Assembly: GCF_004217145.1 (NCBI RefSeq)
Contig: NZ_SHKR01000011.1
Span: 682,001 to 746,000 of the forward strand
Origin: Kribbella rubisoli
Lineage (GTDB): Bacteria > Actinomycetota > Actinomycetes > Propionibacteriales > Kribbellaceae
DNA length: 64,000 nt
Reading direction: 5' to 3'
Shown: one piece after another, positions 19,683-29,096 of the stretch
Numbering within the stretch: position 1 is the stretch's first letter
How the letters are laid out: every line of letters begins with the position of its first letter
Notes under the pieces: model-generated
Told to the model about the DNA's origin: nothing
The model's database searches: none
What the model saw: only the letters and a program-made list of their open reading frames with translations
Made by a program: the position numbers and the translations under genes

Positions 19683-20086
19683 GAGCCGTCGGTCCGAAGT
19701 CGCTCGATCAGCCTTACCAGGCTGGAGTTCATCCGCAGGATCGTCATGGACTCGCGCAGCGGGGCTTGCTTGGACAATGCCGCGATCTCGGCTTTCGCGC
19801 GTTCGGCGTGAGCGATGCGCTCGGCCGGCGAGCCCTCGTCGATCAGCACCTGAGCCACCAAGGCGGATGCGCGCTGGTACTGCGGACTGGTGCCCGGCTT
19901 TGGTCCGCTGATCAGCTCGGGGAGTTTTCCGGCTCTGATGAGTGCGTGGCCGCGGGAGCGCTCGTCCGGGATCTGTTCCGCGAGGGCCTTCATCCGTGCG
20001 ACTTCGGCTGCCACAGTGGCCTCGTCGGCGCCTTGGAGGGAGTCGGCGAGCTCGAGTAGCTGGGCGTCGAAGGCGTCGTAGTCCAC
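19679..20086 (-). CDS. Small helical partner of the HExxH protein
   Basis: A 135-residue protein, nearly all predicted alpha-helix with heptad-like Leu/Ala spacing (LLELADSLQGADEATVAAEVARMKALAEQ), no membrane segment and no recognised domain. It starts at GTG 20086, 26 bp after tatD's coding end on the opposite side and in the same direction, and its stop overlaps the next start. It may be a partner, chaperone or inhibitor of the HExxH protein; inference from coupling only. Confidence 0.65.
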   Translation of the reverse strand: MDYDAFDAQLLELADSLQGADEATVAAEVARMKALAEQIPDERSRGHALIRAGKLPELISGPKPGTSPQYQRASALVAQVLIDEGSPAERIAHAERAKAEIAALSKQAPLRESMTILRMNSSLVRLIERLRTDGS

Positions 20087-20111
20087 GGAATCAGCGTATC
20101 GGCAGAGTCGT

Positions 20112-21017
20112 TTACCAGGGCCCGCCGAAGGCGTTGTCGGCGTTGGTGTTGAGGGTGGCGCAGAGTTCGGGGACGGAGATGTTGAGGACGTCGGCCATTC
20201 TGCGGACGGTGTGGGGGATCAGGTAGGACGCGTTGGGCTTGCCTCGGTAGGGCGAGGGGGTGAGGTAGGGGGCGTCTGTCTCGACGAGGATGCGGTCGAG
20301 GGGGGTGACGGCCAGGGCGTCGCGGAGGGACTGGGCGTTCTTGAAGGTCACGACGCCGGCGAAGCTCAGGAACGCGCCGCGGTTCACGCATTCGCGGGCG
20401 AACTCGGTGTCGCCGGAGAAGCAGTGCATCACGAGGCGGTCGGGGACGCCCTCGCGGTCGAGGATGCGCAGGATGTCCTCGTGGGCGTCCCGGTCGTGGA
20501 TCATCAGCGTCTTGCCGAGTCGCTTCGCGAGTTCGATGTGCGCGGCAAACGACTCGTGCTGCGCCGTACGCCCGTCCTCGCCGGTGCGGAAGTAGTCGAG
20601 TCCGGTCTCGCCGATCACGCGGACCTTGTCCGAGCTCGATGCCAGCCGCTCGATCTCCGCGAGCGCGCTGTCCAGCTCGCTGGCATCCTTCAGCTTCGGT
20701 GCCTCGTTCGGGTGCAGGGCGACGCCAGCGATCAGGTTCGGGTACTGCGTGGCCGCCTCGACCGCCCACACCGCGCCGGGCAGATCGCACCCGACCTGCA
20801 CGATCCGCGTCACGCCGACCGACGACGCCAGCTTGATCGCCTCGGCCGGGCTCAGCCACGCACCGTCCTCGCCGTCGGCGATATCGAGATGACAGTGCGC
20901 GTCGACCACGCTCATCGGCAACGGATCAGGCACGGCCGGCCGACTCCGATCCCGCGATCGCCCGTCCTCCCCGATCGCAGCCCGCTCCCGAGTCGGCCGA
21001 TCCACACCATCAGACAT
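20112..21017 (-). CDS. tatD: TatD family metal-dependent DNase
   Basis: A 301-residue TIM-barrel hydrolase. Metal ligands: His41/His43 in VVDAHCHLD, Glu in VIGETGLDYFR, His in LMIHDRDA, His in MHCFSGD, and Asp in LVETDAPYL. TatD enzymes are 3'-5' exonucleases; in actinobacteria the gene sits between metG and rpfB. ATG 21017 adds a 34-residue disordered N-terminus; an internal ATG at 20915, right before SVVDAHCH, is a plausible alternative. Its usual neighbours here are 3.7 kb and 10 kb away. Confidence 0.94.
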   Translation of the reverse strand: MSDGVDRPTRERAAIGEDGRSRDRSRPAVPDPLPMSVVDAHCHLDIADGEDGAWLSPAEAIKLASSVGVTRIVQVGCDLPGAVWAVEAATQYPNLIAGVALHPNEAPKLKDASELDSALAEIERLASSSDKVRVIGETGLDYFRTGEDGRTAQHESFAAHIELAKRLGKTLMIHDRDAHEDILRILDREGVPDRLVMHCFSGDTEFARECVNRGAFLSFAGVVTFKNAQSLRDALAVTPLDRILVETDAPYLTPSPYRGKPNASYLIPHTVRRMADVLNISVPELCATLNTNADNAFGGPW

Positions 21018-21111
21018 GGTGCCTAGATTACTGACCCCGCCCGAGTCACTGGCGGGTTGTTTCACCACTGGCGGCTTGTAACGCGTCAGCGGCGAAACAA
21101 ACCGCCACCGG

Positions 21112-21528
21112 CTACGCCTCAGCGGCTTCCTTCACCTTGGTGACCAGTGACTCCCACATGGACTGGGAGTGCTTGGCCTCTTCCTCGGTCGCGTTGTTGT
21201 CCTGGGTCAGCTTCAGGTGGGTGTTGCCGGTCAGCTCGTACGTGAGGGTGTGGTAGTTCTCGGGTACGTCGGGTTGGCCCGTGAGCGGGCTGAAGTGGGT
21301 CAGCTTCAGGAGCCGCCCGGGCTCGAAGGCGAGGATCTCGCCCTTGTCCTGGTACGGCTTGCCCTCCCACTCACCGGCCCAGGTGATCGGACTGCCTACC
21401 TGCCAGTCGGTCTCGACCTCGGCGCCGAACCACAGGTCCTTCAGCTTCTGCGGGCTGGTCAGCACCTCCCACACCTGCGCCACCGGTGCATCGATGTCGA
21501 CCTCGGCCACTGCCTCATATCCAGTCAT
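21112..21528 (-). CDS. SRPBCC (AHSA1/START-like) domain protein
   Basis: A 138-residue single-domain protein: EAVAEVDIDAPVAQVWEVLTSPQKLKDLWFG is the classic SRPBCC start, followed by a beta-sheet region and a C-terminal amphipathic helix. The fold binds hydrophobic ligands; bacterial AHSA1-like members are of mostly unknown function. AGGAG lies seven bases before ATG 21528. Confidence 0.82.
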   Translation of the reverse strand: MTGYEAVAEVDIDAPVAQVWEVLTSPQKLKDLWFGAEVETDWQVGSPITWAGEWEGKPYQDKGEILAFEPGRLLKLTHFSPLTGQPDVPENYHTLTYELTGNTHLKLTQDNNATEEEAKHSQSMWESLVTKVKEAAEA

Positions 21529-21691
21529 CGTCAATCTCCTCTCTCCCCTGACCGTACGGTTCCCGGTCCCCATGCGCTTGTAGAAAAGCGTCAGCCGGAT
21601 CGTGCAGGAAGTCAGCACCCACGGCCATGTTCGCAGCCCGCACGGCCCAGTAGTTTGCGTCTCGGTTCCGCCCGACCGACAGGAGCAGCCG

Positions 21692-23824
21692 ATGCCCCGG
21701 ATCAGCGCAGTTCTCGCCGCACTCAGCCTCGTCGTGGGAGCGCTACACACAGACACCGCCCCACCGATCCCCGTGCAGATTCTCAGCCTGACAGACCTGC
21801 ACGGCTACCTCTCGGAGACCGAGAACCTGACCATCGCCGGCCCGGCCGGCACCCAGCAGGTCGGCGGTGCCGCTTATCTCAAGGCACACCTCGACCAACT
21901 GAGGAAGCCGAACAGCTTCCTCATCGGTTCGGGCGACCAGTTCAGCGGCTGGCCGGACTACACGCAGGCGTTCGCGAACGAGCCGACCATCGAGGTCCTG
22001 AACGCGTTCGGGATGGACTTCGACGTTGCCGGCAACCACGAGTTCGACCGCGAGTTCCCGTTCCTGCGCCGGATGCAGACCGGCGCCTGTTACGGCAAGC
22101 CCGGGTTCGACAGTTGCTTCAAGGACTCCACCGGCCGGAACTTCCACGGCACCGATTACGCGTACCACGCGGCGAACATCGTCGACCCGCGGACCAAGCG
22201 GCCGGTGCTCCCGCCGTACTGGATCGCGAAGGCGGGCTCGCAGCGGATCGGGTTCATCGGGCTCGGCTTCCCCGGTACGCCGACCGAGACGCTGTCGATC
22301 GAGGGATCCGGGTTCGAGTTCCAGGGCGTGGTCGACGCGGCGAACCGGGCCGCGGCCGCGCTCAAGGCCCAGGGAGTGAACGCGATCGTCGTCAGCATGC
22401 ATGAAGGCGGTCAACAGGGCGGCTTGTACGACGAGTGCAAGAATCCGAGCGGTCCGATCTTCGACGCGGCGCGGGCGATGTCGCCGGACATCGACGTGAT
22501 CCTCGGCGGCCACTGGCACACCGCGTTCAACTGCATGATCCCGGACCCGAACGGCGTACCGCGTCCGGTGCTGGAGGCAAGCAACCACGGCCGGGTGCTC
22601 GGCGAGGTCAACCTGTCGCTCGATCCCGCGACCGGTGAGGTGATCCGGTCCGCGACGACCGCGACCAACCACGCGGTCACCAAGGACGTCACGCCTGATC
22701 CGAAGATCCAGAAGATCGTGAAGTACTGGATGGACAAGTGGACGGCCCGCCAGGCACAGCCGCTCGCGAAGCTCGACCGCGATCTCGACTTCGCCACCAC
22801 GACGGAGAGCCGGACCGGAAACCTCGTCGCCGACCTCTACAAAGCTGAGGCGAAGGGCGACTTCGCGCTGGTGCCGGCCGACCTCGGCGTCGATGTGATC
22901 GCGGCCGGTCTCAAGGCCGGCACGGTGACGTACGGCGAAGCATGGCCGGTCGCCGGGATCTCGCCGATCACCACGCTCTCGATGAAGGGCTCGACCGTCG
23001 AGGCCGTCCTGGAGCAGCAGTGGATCCCGCCCGCGTACGGCTGCAGCCGACTGTCCGCGCTGGCGACCTCGGCGAACTTCCGCTACAGCTACGACCTCGG
23101 CAGACCCGTCGGCGACCGGATCGATCCGGCGAAGGTCTTGATCAACGGGAAGCCCTTGCAACTCGACAAGACGTACCGCGTGACGACGAGCGCGGCGATG
23201 CCGTTGCACGGAGCGCAGTACGGCTATCCGGGCTTCCAGCAGTTCACCAAGCTGACCCGTGCGTCGAAGATGGGCCAGGAGGTCTTCCTCAACTATCTGC
23301 GGACCCATCCGTTGCTCAAGGCACCTAGCCTGGGACGCGTCACCGCAATCCCCGGTACGCCGCCGCCGGTCGACGGCCCGTTCGGTCCGCTGAACCTGCT
23401 ACCGCAGATCGAGATGACGGCGACGGCCACCAGCCAGGGCTCGCCCGCCTACACCGCAGCGTCGGCGATCGACGGCAACTGTACGACGATGTGGCACTCG
23501 AACTGGAGCCCGCACGCACCGCTTCCGCAATACATCACCCTCGATCTGAAGACGCCGCGTGCGGTCGAGGCGCTCGTCTACACGCCACGCCAGGACGCCG
23601 ACGTGCCGAACGGCCGGATCTCGTCGTACGACGTCCAGACGAGCCTCGACGGGATCACGTTTACCTCGGCGACGACGGGGTCATGGGACGGCAGCGTCGA
23701 TGCGAAGATCGCCCGACTCCCAGCCGCAACGACGGCCCGCTACGTGCGACTGATCGGACTGGCCGGCGGGGCGGACTACGCGGCGGCGACCGAGCTCAAT
23801 ATAGCTCTAGCTCCGGGTTCCTGA
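21692..23824 (+). CDS. Secreted 5'-nucleotidase/2',3'-cyclic phosphodiesterase with discoidin domain
   Basis: A 710-residue exported phosphoesterase. Short signal peptide (1-23), then the metallophosphatase core with LTDLHGYL, GSGDQFSG, GNHEFDREF and GGHWHTAF dimetal motifs, the 5_nucleotid_C domain (about 355-530: RTGNLVADLYKAEAKGDF, MKGSTVEAVLEQQW), and a C-terminal F5/8-type discoidin/CBM32 domain (about 565-705: YTAASAIDGNCTTMWHSNW). It should strip phosphate from nucleotides outside the cell; the discoidin module probably tethers it to glycans. AGGAG precedes ATG 21692. It overlaps the convergent araC gene by 29 bp. Confidence 0.88.
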   Translation: MPRISAVLAALSLVVGALHTDTAPPIPVQILSLTDLHGYLSETENLTIAGPAGTQQVGGAAYLKAHLDQLRKPNSFLIGSGDQFSGWPDYTQAFANEPTIEVLNAFGMDFDVAGNHEFDREFPFLRRMQTGACYGKPGFDSCFKDSTGRNFHGTDYAYHAANIVDPRTKRPVLPPYWIAKAGSQRIGFIGLGFPGTPTETLSIEGSGFEFQGVVDAANRAAAALKAQGVNAIVVSMHEGGQQGGLYDECKNPSGPIFDAARAMSPDIDVILGGHWHTAFNCMIPDPNGVPRPVLEASNHGRVLGEVNLSLDPATGEVIRSATTATNHAVTKDVTPDPKIQKIVKYWMDKWTARQAQPLAKLDRDLDFATTTESRTGNLVADLYKAEAKGDFALVPADLGVDVIAAGLKAGTVTYGEAWPVAGISPITTLSMKGSTVEAVLEQQWIPPAYGCSRLSALATSANFRYSYDLGRPVGDRIDPAKVLINGKPLQLDKTYRVTTSAAMPLHGAQYGYPGFQQFTKLTRASKMGQEVFLNYLRTHPLLKAPSLGRVTAIPGTPPPVDGPFGPLNLLPQIEMTATATSQGSPAYTAASAIDGNCTTMWHSNWSPHAPLPQYITLDLKTPRAVEALVYTPRQDADVPNGRISSYDVQTSLDGITFTSATTGSWDGSVDAKIARLPAATTARYVRLIGLAGGADYAAATELNIALAPGS

Positions 23825-24713
23825 CCTTGGCGCGATGGGCGGTCGGCGAGATCCCGAAGCGGCGGCCGAACTGGCGGCTGAGGTAGTGCGGTGAGTCGAA
23901 GCCGACCGCTGCGGCGATCTGCGCAACGGACATGTCGGTCGCGCCGAGAAGCTCGGCGGCGCGCTGCAGACGGAGCGCCAGTACGACGTTCATGATCGAA
24001 TCGCCGACCTGTTCCTTGAAGAGATGCGCCAGACGGGAGACGGACACCTGGGCGAGCCCGGCGAGTGAAGTCAGCGTGTGCGGCCGAGCCGGGTCCGCGG
24101 TGATTGCCTCGAGCACCAGATGCACGCGGGCGTCCAGGTGTTGCGTCTCCCGGCGCAGGCTTGCGACCGCGGTCAGCAGCACCTCCTCGATGCCGTTCAT
24201 CGTCAGCTCGGTCGCGACACTCTTCTCCAGCAGGTGCAGCTCGGTGTCGCCGGTCGGCGACAGCCCGGCCCGCTGCGCGTCCCGGTGCAGCCGGTCGAAC
24301 GCCGACACCACGCGGTCGGTCTCCGACGACCTGGTCAACCGCACATACGACAGACCAGGCATTGCCTGTGGCAACGACAACCACGCATGCCACTCACGCC
24401 GCGGCTGGAAGTGCGCCCACCACGACTCCCAGTAGGTGCCCACGGTCCCGTAGTCGTGCGGCGTACCCGGGCTGACCAGTACGACGTCCCCGTGGCGCAG
24501 GGTCAGCCTGTTCTCGCCGATGAGATACCGGCCCGTCCCGGACGCGGTGTACAGCAGGTACCAACTGCCGACGCCGTCCGGCCGGACGACCCGATAGTCG
24601 CCGCCGCTGTGGAAGTGGCCGGTCACCAGCTTGCTCGGCGGCGGGATCTCGCTGTACAGCTCGATCAGCACCTGGGTAGCAAGATCGTGCTCGAAGTCAG
24701 CAGGCTCCGTCAT
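23796..24713 (-). CDS. AraC family regulator of the alpha-galactoside operon
   Basis: A 305-residue AraC protein: N-terminal cupin sensor (about 35-110: RYLIGENRLTLRHGDVVLVSPGTPHDYG) and C-terminal double helix-turn-helix (about 205-300: SLAGLAQVSVSRLAHLFKEQVGDS and VAQIAAAVGFDSPHYLSRQFGRRFG). It is divergent from the galactosidase operon with 65 bp between, so it is the probable sugar-responsive activator. GGGGA lies upstream of ATG 24713. Confidence 0.9.
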   Translation of the reverse strand: MTEPADFEHDLATQVLIELYSEIPPPSKLVTGHFHSGGDYRVVRPDGVGSWYLLYTASGTGRYLIGENRLTLRHGDVVLVSPGTPHDYGTVGTYWESWWAHFQPRREWHAWLSLPQAMPGLSYVRLTRSSETDRVVSAFDRLHRDAQRAGLSPTGDTELHLLEKSVATELTMNGIEEVLLTAVASLRRETQHLDARVHLVLEAITADPARPHTLTSLAGLAQVSVSRLAHLFKEQVGDSIMNVVLALRLQRAAELLGATDMSVAQIAAAVGFDSPHYLSRQFGRRFGISPTAHRAKVRNPELELY

Positions 24714-24736
24714 GGTGGATCCCCTCGTAAGGGCTC

Positions 24737-24751
24737 CAAGATTAGCAAGAT
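24737..24751. promoter_or_regulatory. Direct repeat, candidate AraC-type operator
   Basis: CAAGAT occurs twice, nine bases apart start to start, in the 65-bp gap between the AraC gene and the galactosidase GTG. AraC proteins bind tandem half-sites on one face of the helix. The repeat is short and could be chance. Confidence 0.4.
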
Positions 24752-24778
24752 CCTGCACCCCGACGAATCGAGTCATCC

Positions 24779-26095
24779 GTGCCTTTCGCCCCCGTCGCCG
24801 AGCTCGAGTACGACGCCTCCACGCTGGTCTTCGAGCACGGCTGGCAGTCCTGGAGCCCGAGCGGCTGGTACCGCCTCGACGCGTCGCCACCGCGGCCGAC
24901 CGCGCCGAACCACCACGTGATGGCGTACCGCCCCGGCGTCGAGGCCGGCCGGTTCCAGGGCGAAGGTCTGCTCGCCGTCGCGACCGCCGGCGAAATCACA
25001 ACCGTTGCCGCGAGCACCCCAGACGTCGTGCCGTCGATCCGCGCCGAGATCCACGACGACCGGCTGCTGATCTCTGCGGACGGCGAGGTGCAACTCACCA
25101 CCAGCACGCACGCCAACCCGAACCAAGCGCTGGCCGACTGGGCTGACACCTTCGCCGCCGGTGCACCGCCCGTCCGCGTGTTCGGCCCGTCGTGGTGCAG
25201 CTGGTACGCGTACTGGGGCAAGGTCACCGAGCGCGACGTGATGGCCGAAGTCCGCCAGTTCGACCAGCATGACCTCAGCATCGACCTGGTCCTGCTGGAC
25301 GAGGGATACCAGGCGGCGATCGGGGACTGGCTGACGCCGCGTGACGACTTCGGATCGACCGTCCGGCTCGCCGCCGACATCCGCTCGAGCGGTCGCCGCG
25401 CCGGCATCTGGGTAGCGCCGTTCCTGGTCGGCAGCGGCAGCGAGACGGCCCGCAAGCATCCCGAGTGGCTGGTCCCCGGGATCAACGCCGGTACCAACTG
25501 GGGCCAGGAGCAACTAGTTCTCGACGTCACCCATCCCGGCGCGGCACAGCACATCCAGGACGTGTTCACCGAGCTGTGCCGGCAGGGGTACGACCACTTC
25601 AAGCTCGACTTCGTGTACGCCGGGGCGATCGACGGCGAACGCCACGAGCAGCTCGACGGCATCGCGGCGTACCGGCATGGGATGCGGCTGCTGCGCGAAG
25701 CCGTCGGACCCAACCGGATTCTGCACGGGTGCGGTGCTCCGATCCTGCCGAGCCTCGGGCTGGTCGACTGCATGCGGATCTCGCCGGACACCGATCCGTT
25801 GGTCGACCCACCATCCGGCGACATCAGCCAGCCGGGTCAACGCGGCGCCCGGTCCACGTCGGTGGCGCGCGAGTTCCTGCACGGCCGGTGGTGGGCCAAC
25901 GATTCCGATTGCCTGATCGTGCGGCCGGACGTCCAGGAACGGGAGATCTGGGCGGAACACATCTCCGAAGGTCCTGGTCTGCGGATGTCGAGCGACCCGA
26001 TCGGCGAGCTCGATCGCTGGGGGCTCGATCGGACCCGCGAGCTGCTCGTCCCGAGTTCGCCGCGGCCGCATCCGTTGAAGGATCCCGATGCTTAG
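24779..26095 (+). CDS. GH36-family alpha-galactosidase
   Basis: A 438-residue glycoside hydrolase. The WCSWYAYW segment (139-146) and VLLDEGYQAAIGDW are GH36/GH27 clan signatures; the nucleophile is Asp277 in HFKLDFVYAG and the acid/base is Asp337 in CMRISPD. It is shorter than the tetrameric GH36 enzymes (about 700) because the N-terminal beta-sandwich is reduced. No signal peptide, so it acts inside on imported oligosaccharide. GTG 24779 heads an operon; the next gene starts 8 bp before its stop. Confidence 0.87.
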   Translation: MPFAPVAELEYDASTLVFEHGWQSWSPSGWYRLDASPPRPTAPNHHVMAYRPGVEAGRFQGEGLLAVATAGEITTVAASTPDVVPSIRAEIHDDRLLISADGEVQLTTSTHANPNQALADWADTFAAGAPPVRVFGPSWCSWYAYWGKVTERDVMAEVRQFDQHDLSIDLVLLDEGYQAAIGDWLTPRDDFGSTVRLAADIRSSGRRAGIWVAPFLVGSGSETARKHPEWLVPGINAGTNWGQEQLVLDVTHPGAAQHIQDVFTELCRQGYDHFKLDFVYAGAIDGERHEQLDGIAAYRHGMRLLREAVGPNRILHGCGAPILPSLGLVDCMRISPDTDPLVDPPSGDISQPGQRGARSTSVAREFLHGRWWANDSDCLIVRPDVQEREIWAEHISEGPGLRMSSDPIGELDRWGLDRTRELLVPSSPRPHPLKDPDA

Positions 26096-27002
26096 GCCCG
26101 CGCCCCGCCGTACTCATCGCATCGGCCGGGGCAGGCAGACGGCCGCGGCGTACGCGCTGCTCGCGCCGAGCCTGGTCGGCGTACTCGGCTTCTTGCTCGC
26201 GCCCGTGGTGATCGTGCTTGTTCTCAGCCTGTTCGACTGGAAGTTGCTGTCGACACCGGAATTCATTGGACTCGCCAACTACCGCAAGCTGTTCACCGAC
26301 TCTGACGTCTGGCACTCGCTGCTGGTCACGCTGTACTACGTCATCATCTGCGTGCCCGGTACGACGATCCTCTCACTGCTCCTGGCGCTCCTGGTCGACC
26401 GCAAGCTTCGCGGGATGAAGTACTTCCGCGCGCTGCTCGTGATCCCGTGGATGGCGACGCCCGTTGCCCTCGGCCTCGTCTGGAGCTGGATCTTCGACCC
26501 GGGCCGCGGCGCCCTGAACCAGTTCCTCGGACTCTTCGGCGTCGACGGTCCGGCGTGGCTGTCGTCGCCGGTGCTGGCGATGCCGAGCGTCGCAGCGGTG
26601 CACATCTGGCAGTTCGCCGGGTACAACATGCTGTTCTTCCTGGCCGGCCTGCAGAACATCCCGCCGTCGTTGCGCGAGGCATCGTCCCTGGACGGCGCGT
26701 CGCCGGTCGCCCACTTCTTCTCGATCACGCTGCCGCTGCTGCGGCCGACGATGCTGTTCGTGCTGATCACCAACGTGATCGGCTCGTTCCAGGCCTTCGA
26801 CACGATCTTCGTGATGACCGAGGGCGGACCCGGTGACAGCACCGAGGTGACGACGTACCTGATCTACGACGAGGCGTTCAAGAAGTTCGACTTCGGCTAC
26901 GCGTCGACGATCTCGGTGCTGCTGTTCGCGGTGGTGCTGATCGCGACGATCTCCCAGTTCGTGTACTTCGAACGCCGTACGACCTATGAGGTGTCCGGAT
27001 GA
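26088..27002 (+). CDS. Sugar ABC transporter permease (MalF/UgpA type)
   Basis: A 304-residue permease with six membrane helices (first at about 20-44) and the EAA loop EASSLDGASPVAHFFSITLPLLRP that contacts the ATPase. It belongs to the CUT1 class importing oligosaccharides. ATG 26088 overlaps the galactosidase gene, and its stop overlaps the second permease. With a cytosolic alpha-galactosidase next door, raffinose- or melibiose-like sugars are the likely cargo. Confidence 0.92.
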   Translation: MLRPAPRRTHRIGRGRQTAAAYALLAPSLVGVLGFLLAPVVIVLVLSLFDWKLLSTPEFIGLANYRKLFTDSDVWHSLLVTLYYVIICVPGTTILSLLLALLVDRKLRGMKYFRALLVIPWMATPVALGLVWSWIFDPGRGALNQFLGLFGVDGPAWLSSPVLAMPSVAAVHIWQFAGYNMLFFLAGLQNIPPSLREASSLDGASPVAHFFSITLPLLRPTMLFVLITNVIGSFQAFDTIFVMTEGGPGDSTEVTTYLIYDEAFKKFDFGYASTISVLLFAVVLIATISQFVYFERRTTYEVSG

Positions 27003-27808
27003 AACTGCGCATCTTCGTGTACGCCGTCCTGGTGGCCGGCTGCGTACTCGCGATCTTCCCGTACTTCCTGACCGTGCTCACCGCGTTCAAGGGCCCGGGG
27101 CAACTGTCGGAGACGATGCCGTGGGAACCCGGAGTACCGCCGAGCACGGCCGCGTTCCACCGGCTGTTCGCATCCGGCTTCGGCGGCTACCTGGTGAACA
27201 CGACCCTCGTCACGGCGGGGATCACGCTCGGGCAGGTCGTGTTCGCGGTGCTGGCGGCGTACGCCTTCGCGCGGCTGTCGTTCCCCGGCCGGGACGCGTT
27301 GTTCTGGGTCTATCTGTCGACATTGATGGTGCCGCCGGTGGTCACGATGATCCCGCTCTACCTGATGATGCAGAAGCTCGGCCTGGTCGACACCTGGGCA
27401 GGTCTGATGCTGCCGACGATGCTCGGTACGCCGTACGCGATCTTCCTGCTCCGCCAGTTCTTCCGCGGCATTCCCGCGGATCTCGAGGACGCCGCCCGGA
27501 TCGACGGCGCCGGGCGGGTCCGGACGCTGGTGTCGATCGTGCTGCCGTTGTCGAAACCGGTCCTGGTCACCGTCACCACGCTCGCCGTGGTGGCCAACTG
27601 GAACAGCTTCCTCTGGCCGCTGATCATCACCAGCAGCGAGGACAAGCGGTTGCTGTCGGTCGGGATCGCCTTGTTCAAGGGGGAGATCGGCGTCGATTAC
27701 AACGCCGTGATGGCCGGCAGCCTGATCGCGCTGGCGCCGCTGCTGGTCCTGTTCATCGTCTTCCAGCGCTTCATCGTCCGCTCGGTCGCAGTTACCGGGC
27801 TCAAGTAG
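26999..27808 (+). CDS. Sugar ABC transporter permease (MalG/UgpE type)
   Basis: A 269-residue second permease of the CUT1 importer, six membrane helices, EAA loop DAARIDGAGRVRTLVSIVLPLSKP. It overlaps the first permease by four bases. No ATPase gene follows; actinobacterial CUT1 systems commonly share an MsiK-type ATPase encoded elsewhere. Confidence 0.92.
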   Translation: MKLRIFVYAVLVAGCVLAIFPYFLTVLTAFKGPGQLSETMPWEPGVPPSTAAFHRLFASGFGGYLVNTTLVTAGITLGQVVFAVLAAYAFARLSFPGRDALFWVYLSTLMVPPVVTMIPLYLMMQKLGLVDTWAGLMLPTMLGTPYAIFLLRQFFRGIPADLEDAARIDGAGRVRTLVSIVLPLSKPVLVTVTTLAVVANWNSFLWPLIITSSEDKRLLSVGIALFKGEIGVDYNAVMAGSLIALAPLLVLFIVFQRFIVRSVAVTGLK

Positions 27809-27821
27809 TTCGGAGGCTCTC

Positions 27822-29096
27822 ATGTCTTTGTCCAGGAGGACTTTTCTGATCGGCGCCGGAAGTGTGCTCGCCCTCGCCGGCTGCGGCTCGTCGAACGACA
27901 AGGCGAGCAGCGGCGGCGGCAAGGTCGAGCTCGTCTACCGGCTGTGGGACGAGCAGCAGGAGGTCGGCTACAAGGCGGTCTTCGCGGAATTCACGAAACA
28001 GAACCCGGACATCACGGTCCGGATGGAGGTGCTGCCCTGGGACCAGTACTGGACCAAGCTCACCACCGAGCTGGCCAGCGGCAAGGCGCCGGACGTGTTC
28101 TGGCTGACCGTCGACTACTTCCCCGACTTCGCCGGCAAGGGCGTCCTCGCGCCGCTCGACGACCTGATCTCGAAGGCCGGGCTCAAGCTGGACGCGTACA
28201 ACCCGAACGTCGTGCAGTCGTACAAGTTCGAGGACAAGCAACTGGGGATGCCGAAGGACATGGGCATCGTCGGACTGCTGTACAACAAGGACCTGTTCAA
28301 GAAGGCAGGCGTGACGATGCCGGCCGAGCTGACCTGGGCGCCGGACGGCTCGGGCAGCTTCCTCGAGATCGCCCGCAAGCTGACCGTCGGCACCAAGCAG
28401 TGGGGGTTCTGCTCGTGGAACCACAACCAGACCCAGTGGCTGAACTGGATCGCCTCGAACGGCGGCCACGCGATGGACAAGCCGTACGGCACGTTCGACT
28501 TCGCCGGCCAGAAGTCGGTCGAGGCGCTGCAGTTCGCCCGTGACCTGATCTTCAAGTGGAAGGTGTCCCCGGACGGCACCCGGACCAACCCGCCGACCGG
28601 ACAGGCAACCGAGATGTTCTACCGCGGCGAGGTCGCGATGTTCCCGGCGAACAACGCACTGCTCCCGTTCGCGCTGCCCGAGGTGAAGTTCCCGATCGGG
28701 GTCGCCGCGATGCCGGCCGGACCCGCCGGGCGCACGGTGGTGATCAACGGTCTCGCCGAGACGATGTTCGCGAAGACCAAGCACCCGGAGGAGGCCGGCA
28801 AGCTCGTCGCCTTCCTCGGCACGGAGAAAGCGCAACGCCTGATGGGCGACGCGGGCTACATCATCCCGGCACTCACCGACGCCGGCGCCGGATACCAGAC
28901 CTTCTGGCAGAAGAAGGGCATCGACGTCCAGCCCTTCCTCGACTCGGCCGCCGGCAGCACGGTCAACCTCCCGATCGCCGACGGCTGGACCTCGAAGTCC
29001 ACCGAAATCAACAAGGCCGCCAACGACCTCTTCCTCGACAAGACCCCCGTCCAGGACATCGCCGCCGCCATGGACAAGATCGGAAACGACCGATGA
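27822..29096 (+). CDS. Sugar-binding lipoprotein of CUT1 ABC importer
   Basis: A 424-residue extracytoplasmic solute-binding protein. The N-terminus has SRRTF (Tat-like) and a lipobox LALAGC with Cys21 as the lipidated residue. The rest is the bacterial SBP family 1 fold (VELVYRLWDEQQEVGYKAVFAEF ... EVAMFPANNALLPFALPE). AGGAGG-like sequence precedes the start 13 bp after the permease. It completes the importer with the two permeases. Confidence 0.92.
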   Translation: MSLSRRTFLIGAGSVLALAGCGSSNDKASSGGGKVELVYRLWDEQQEVGYKAVFAEFTKQNPDITVRMEVLPWDQYWTKLTTELASGKAPDVFWLTVDYFPDFAGKGVLAPLDDLISKAGLKLDAYNPNVVQSYKFEDKQLGMPKDMGIVGLLYNKDLFKKAGVTMPAELTWAPDGSGSFLEIARKLTVGTKQWGFCSWNHNQTQWLNWIASNGGHAMDKPYGTFDFAGQKSVEALQFARDLIFKWKVSPDGTRTNPPTGQATEMFYRGEVAMFPANNALLPFALPEVKFPIGVAAMPAGPAGRTVVINGLAETMFAKTKHPEEAGKLVAFLGTEKAQRLMGDAGYIIPALTDAGAGYQTFWQKKGIDVQPFLDSAAGSTVNLPIADGWTSKSTEINKAANDLFLDKTPVQDIAAAMDKIGNDR

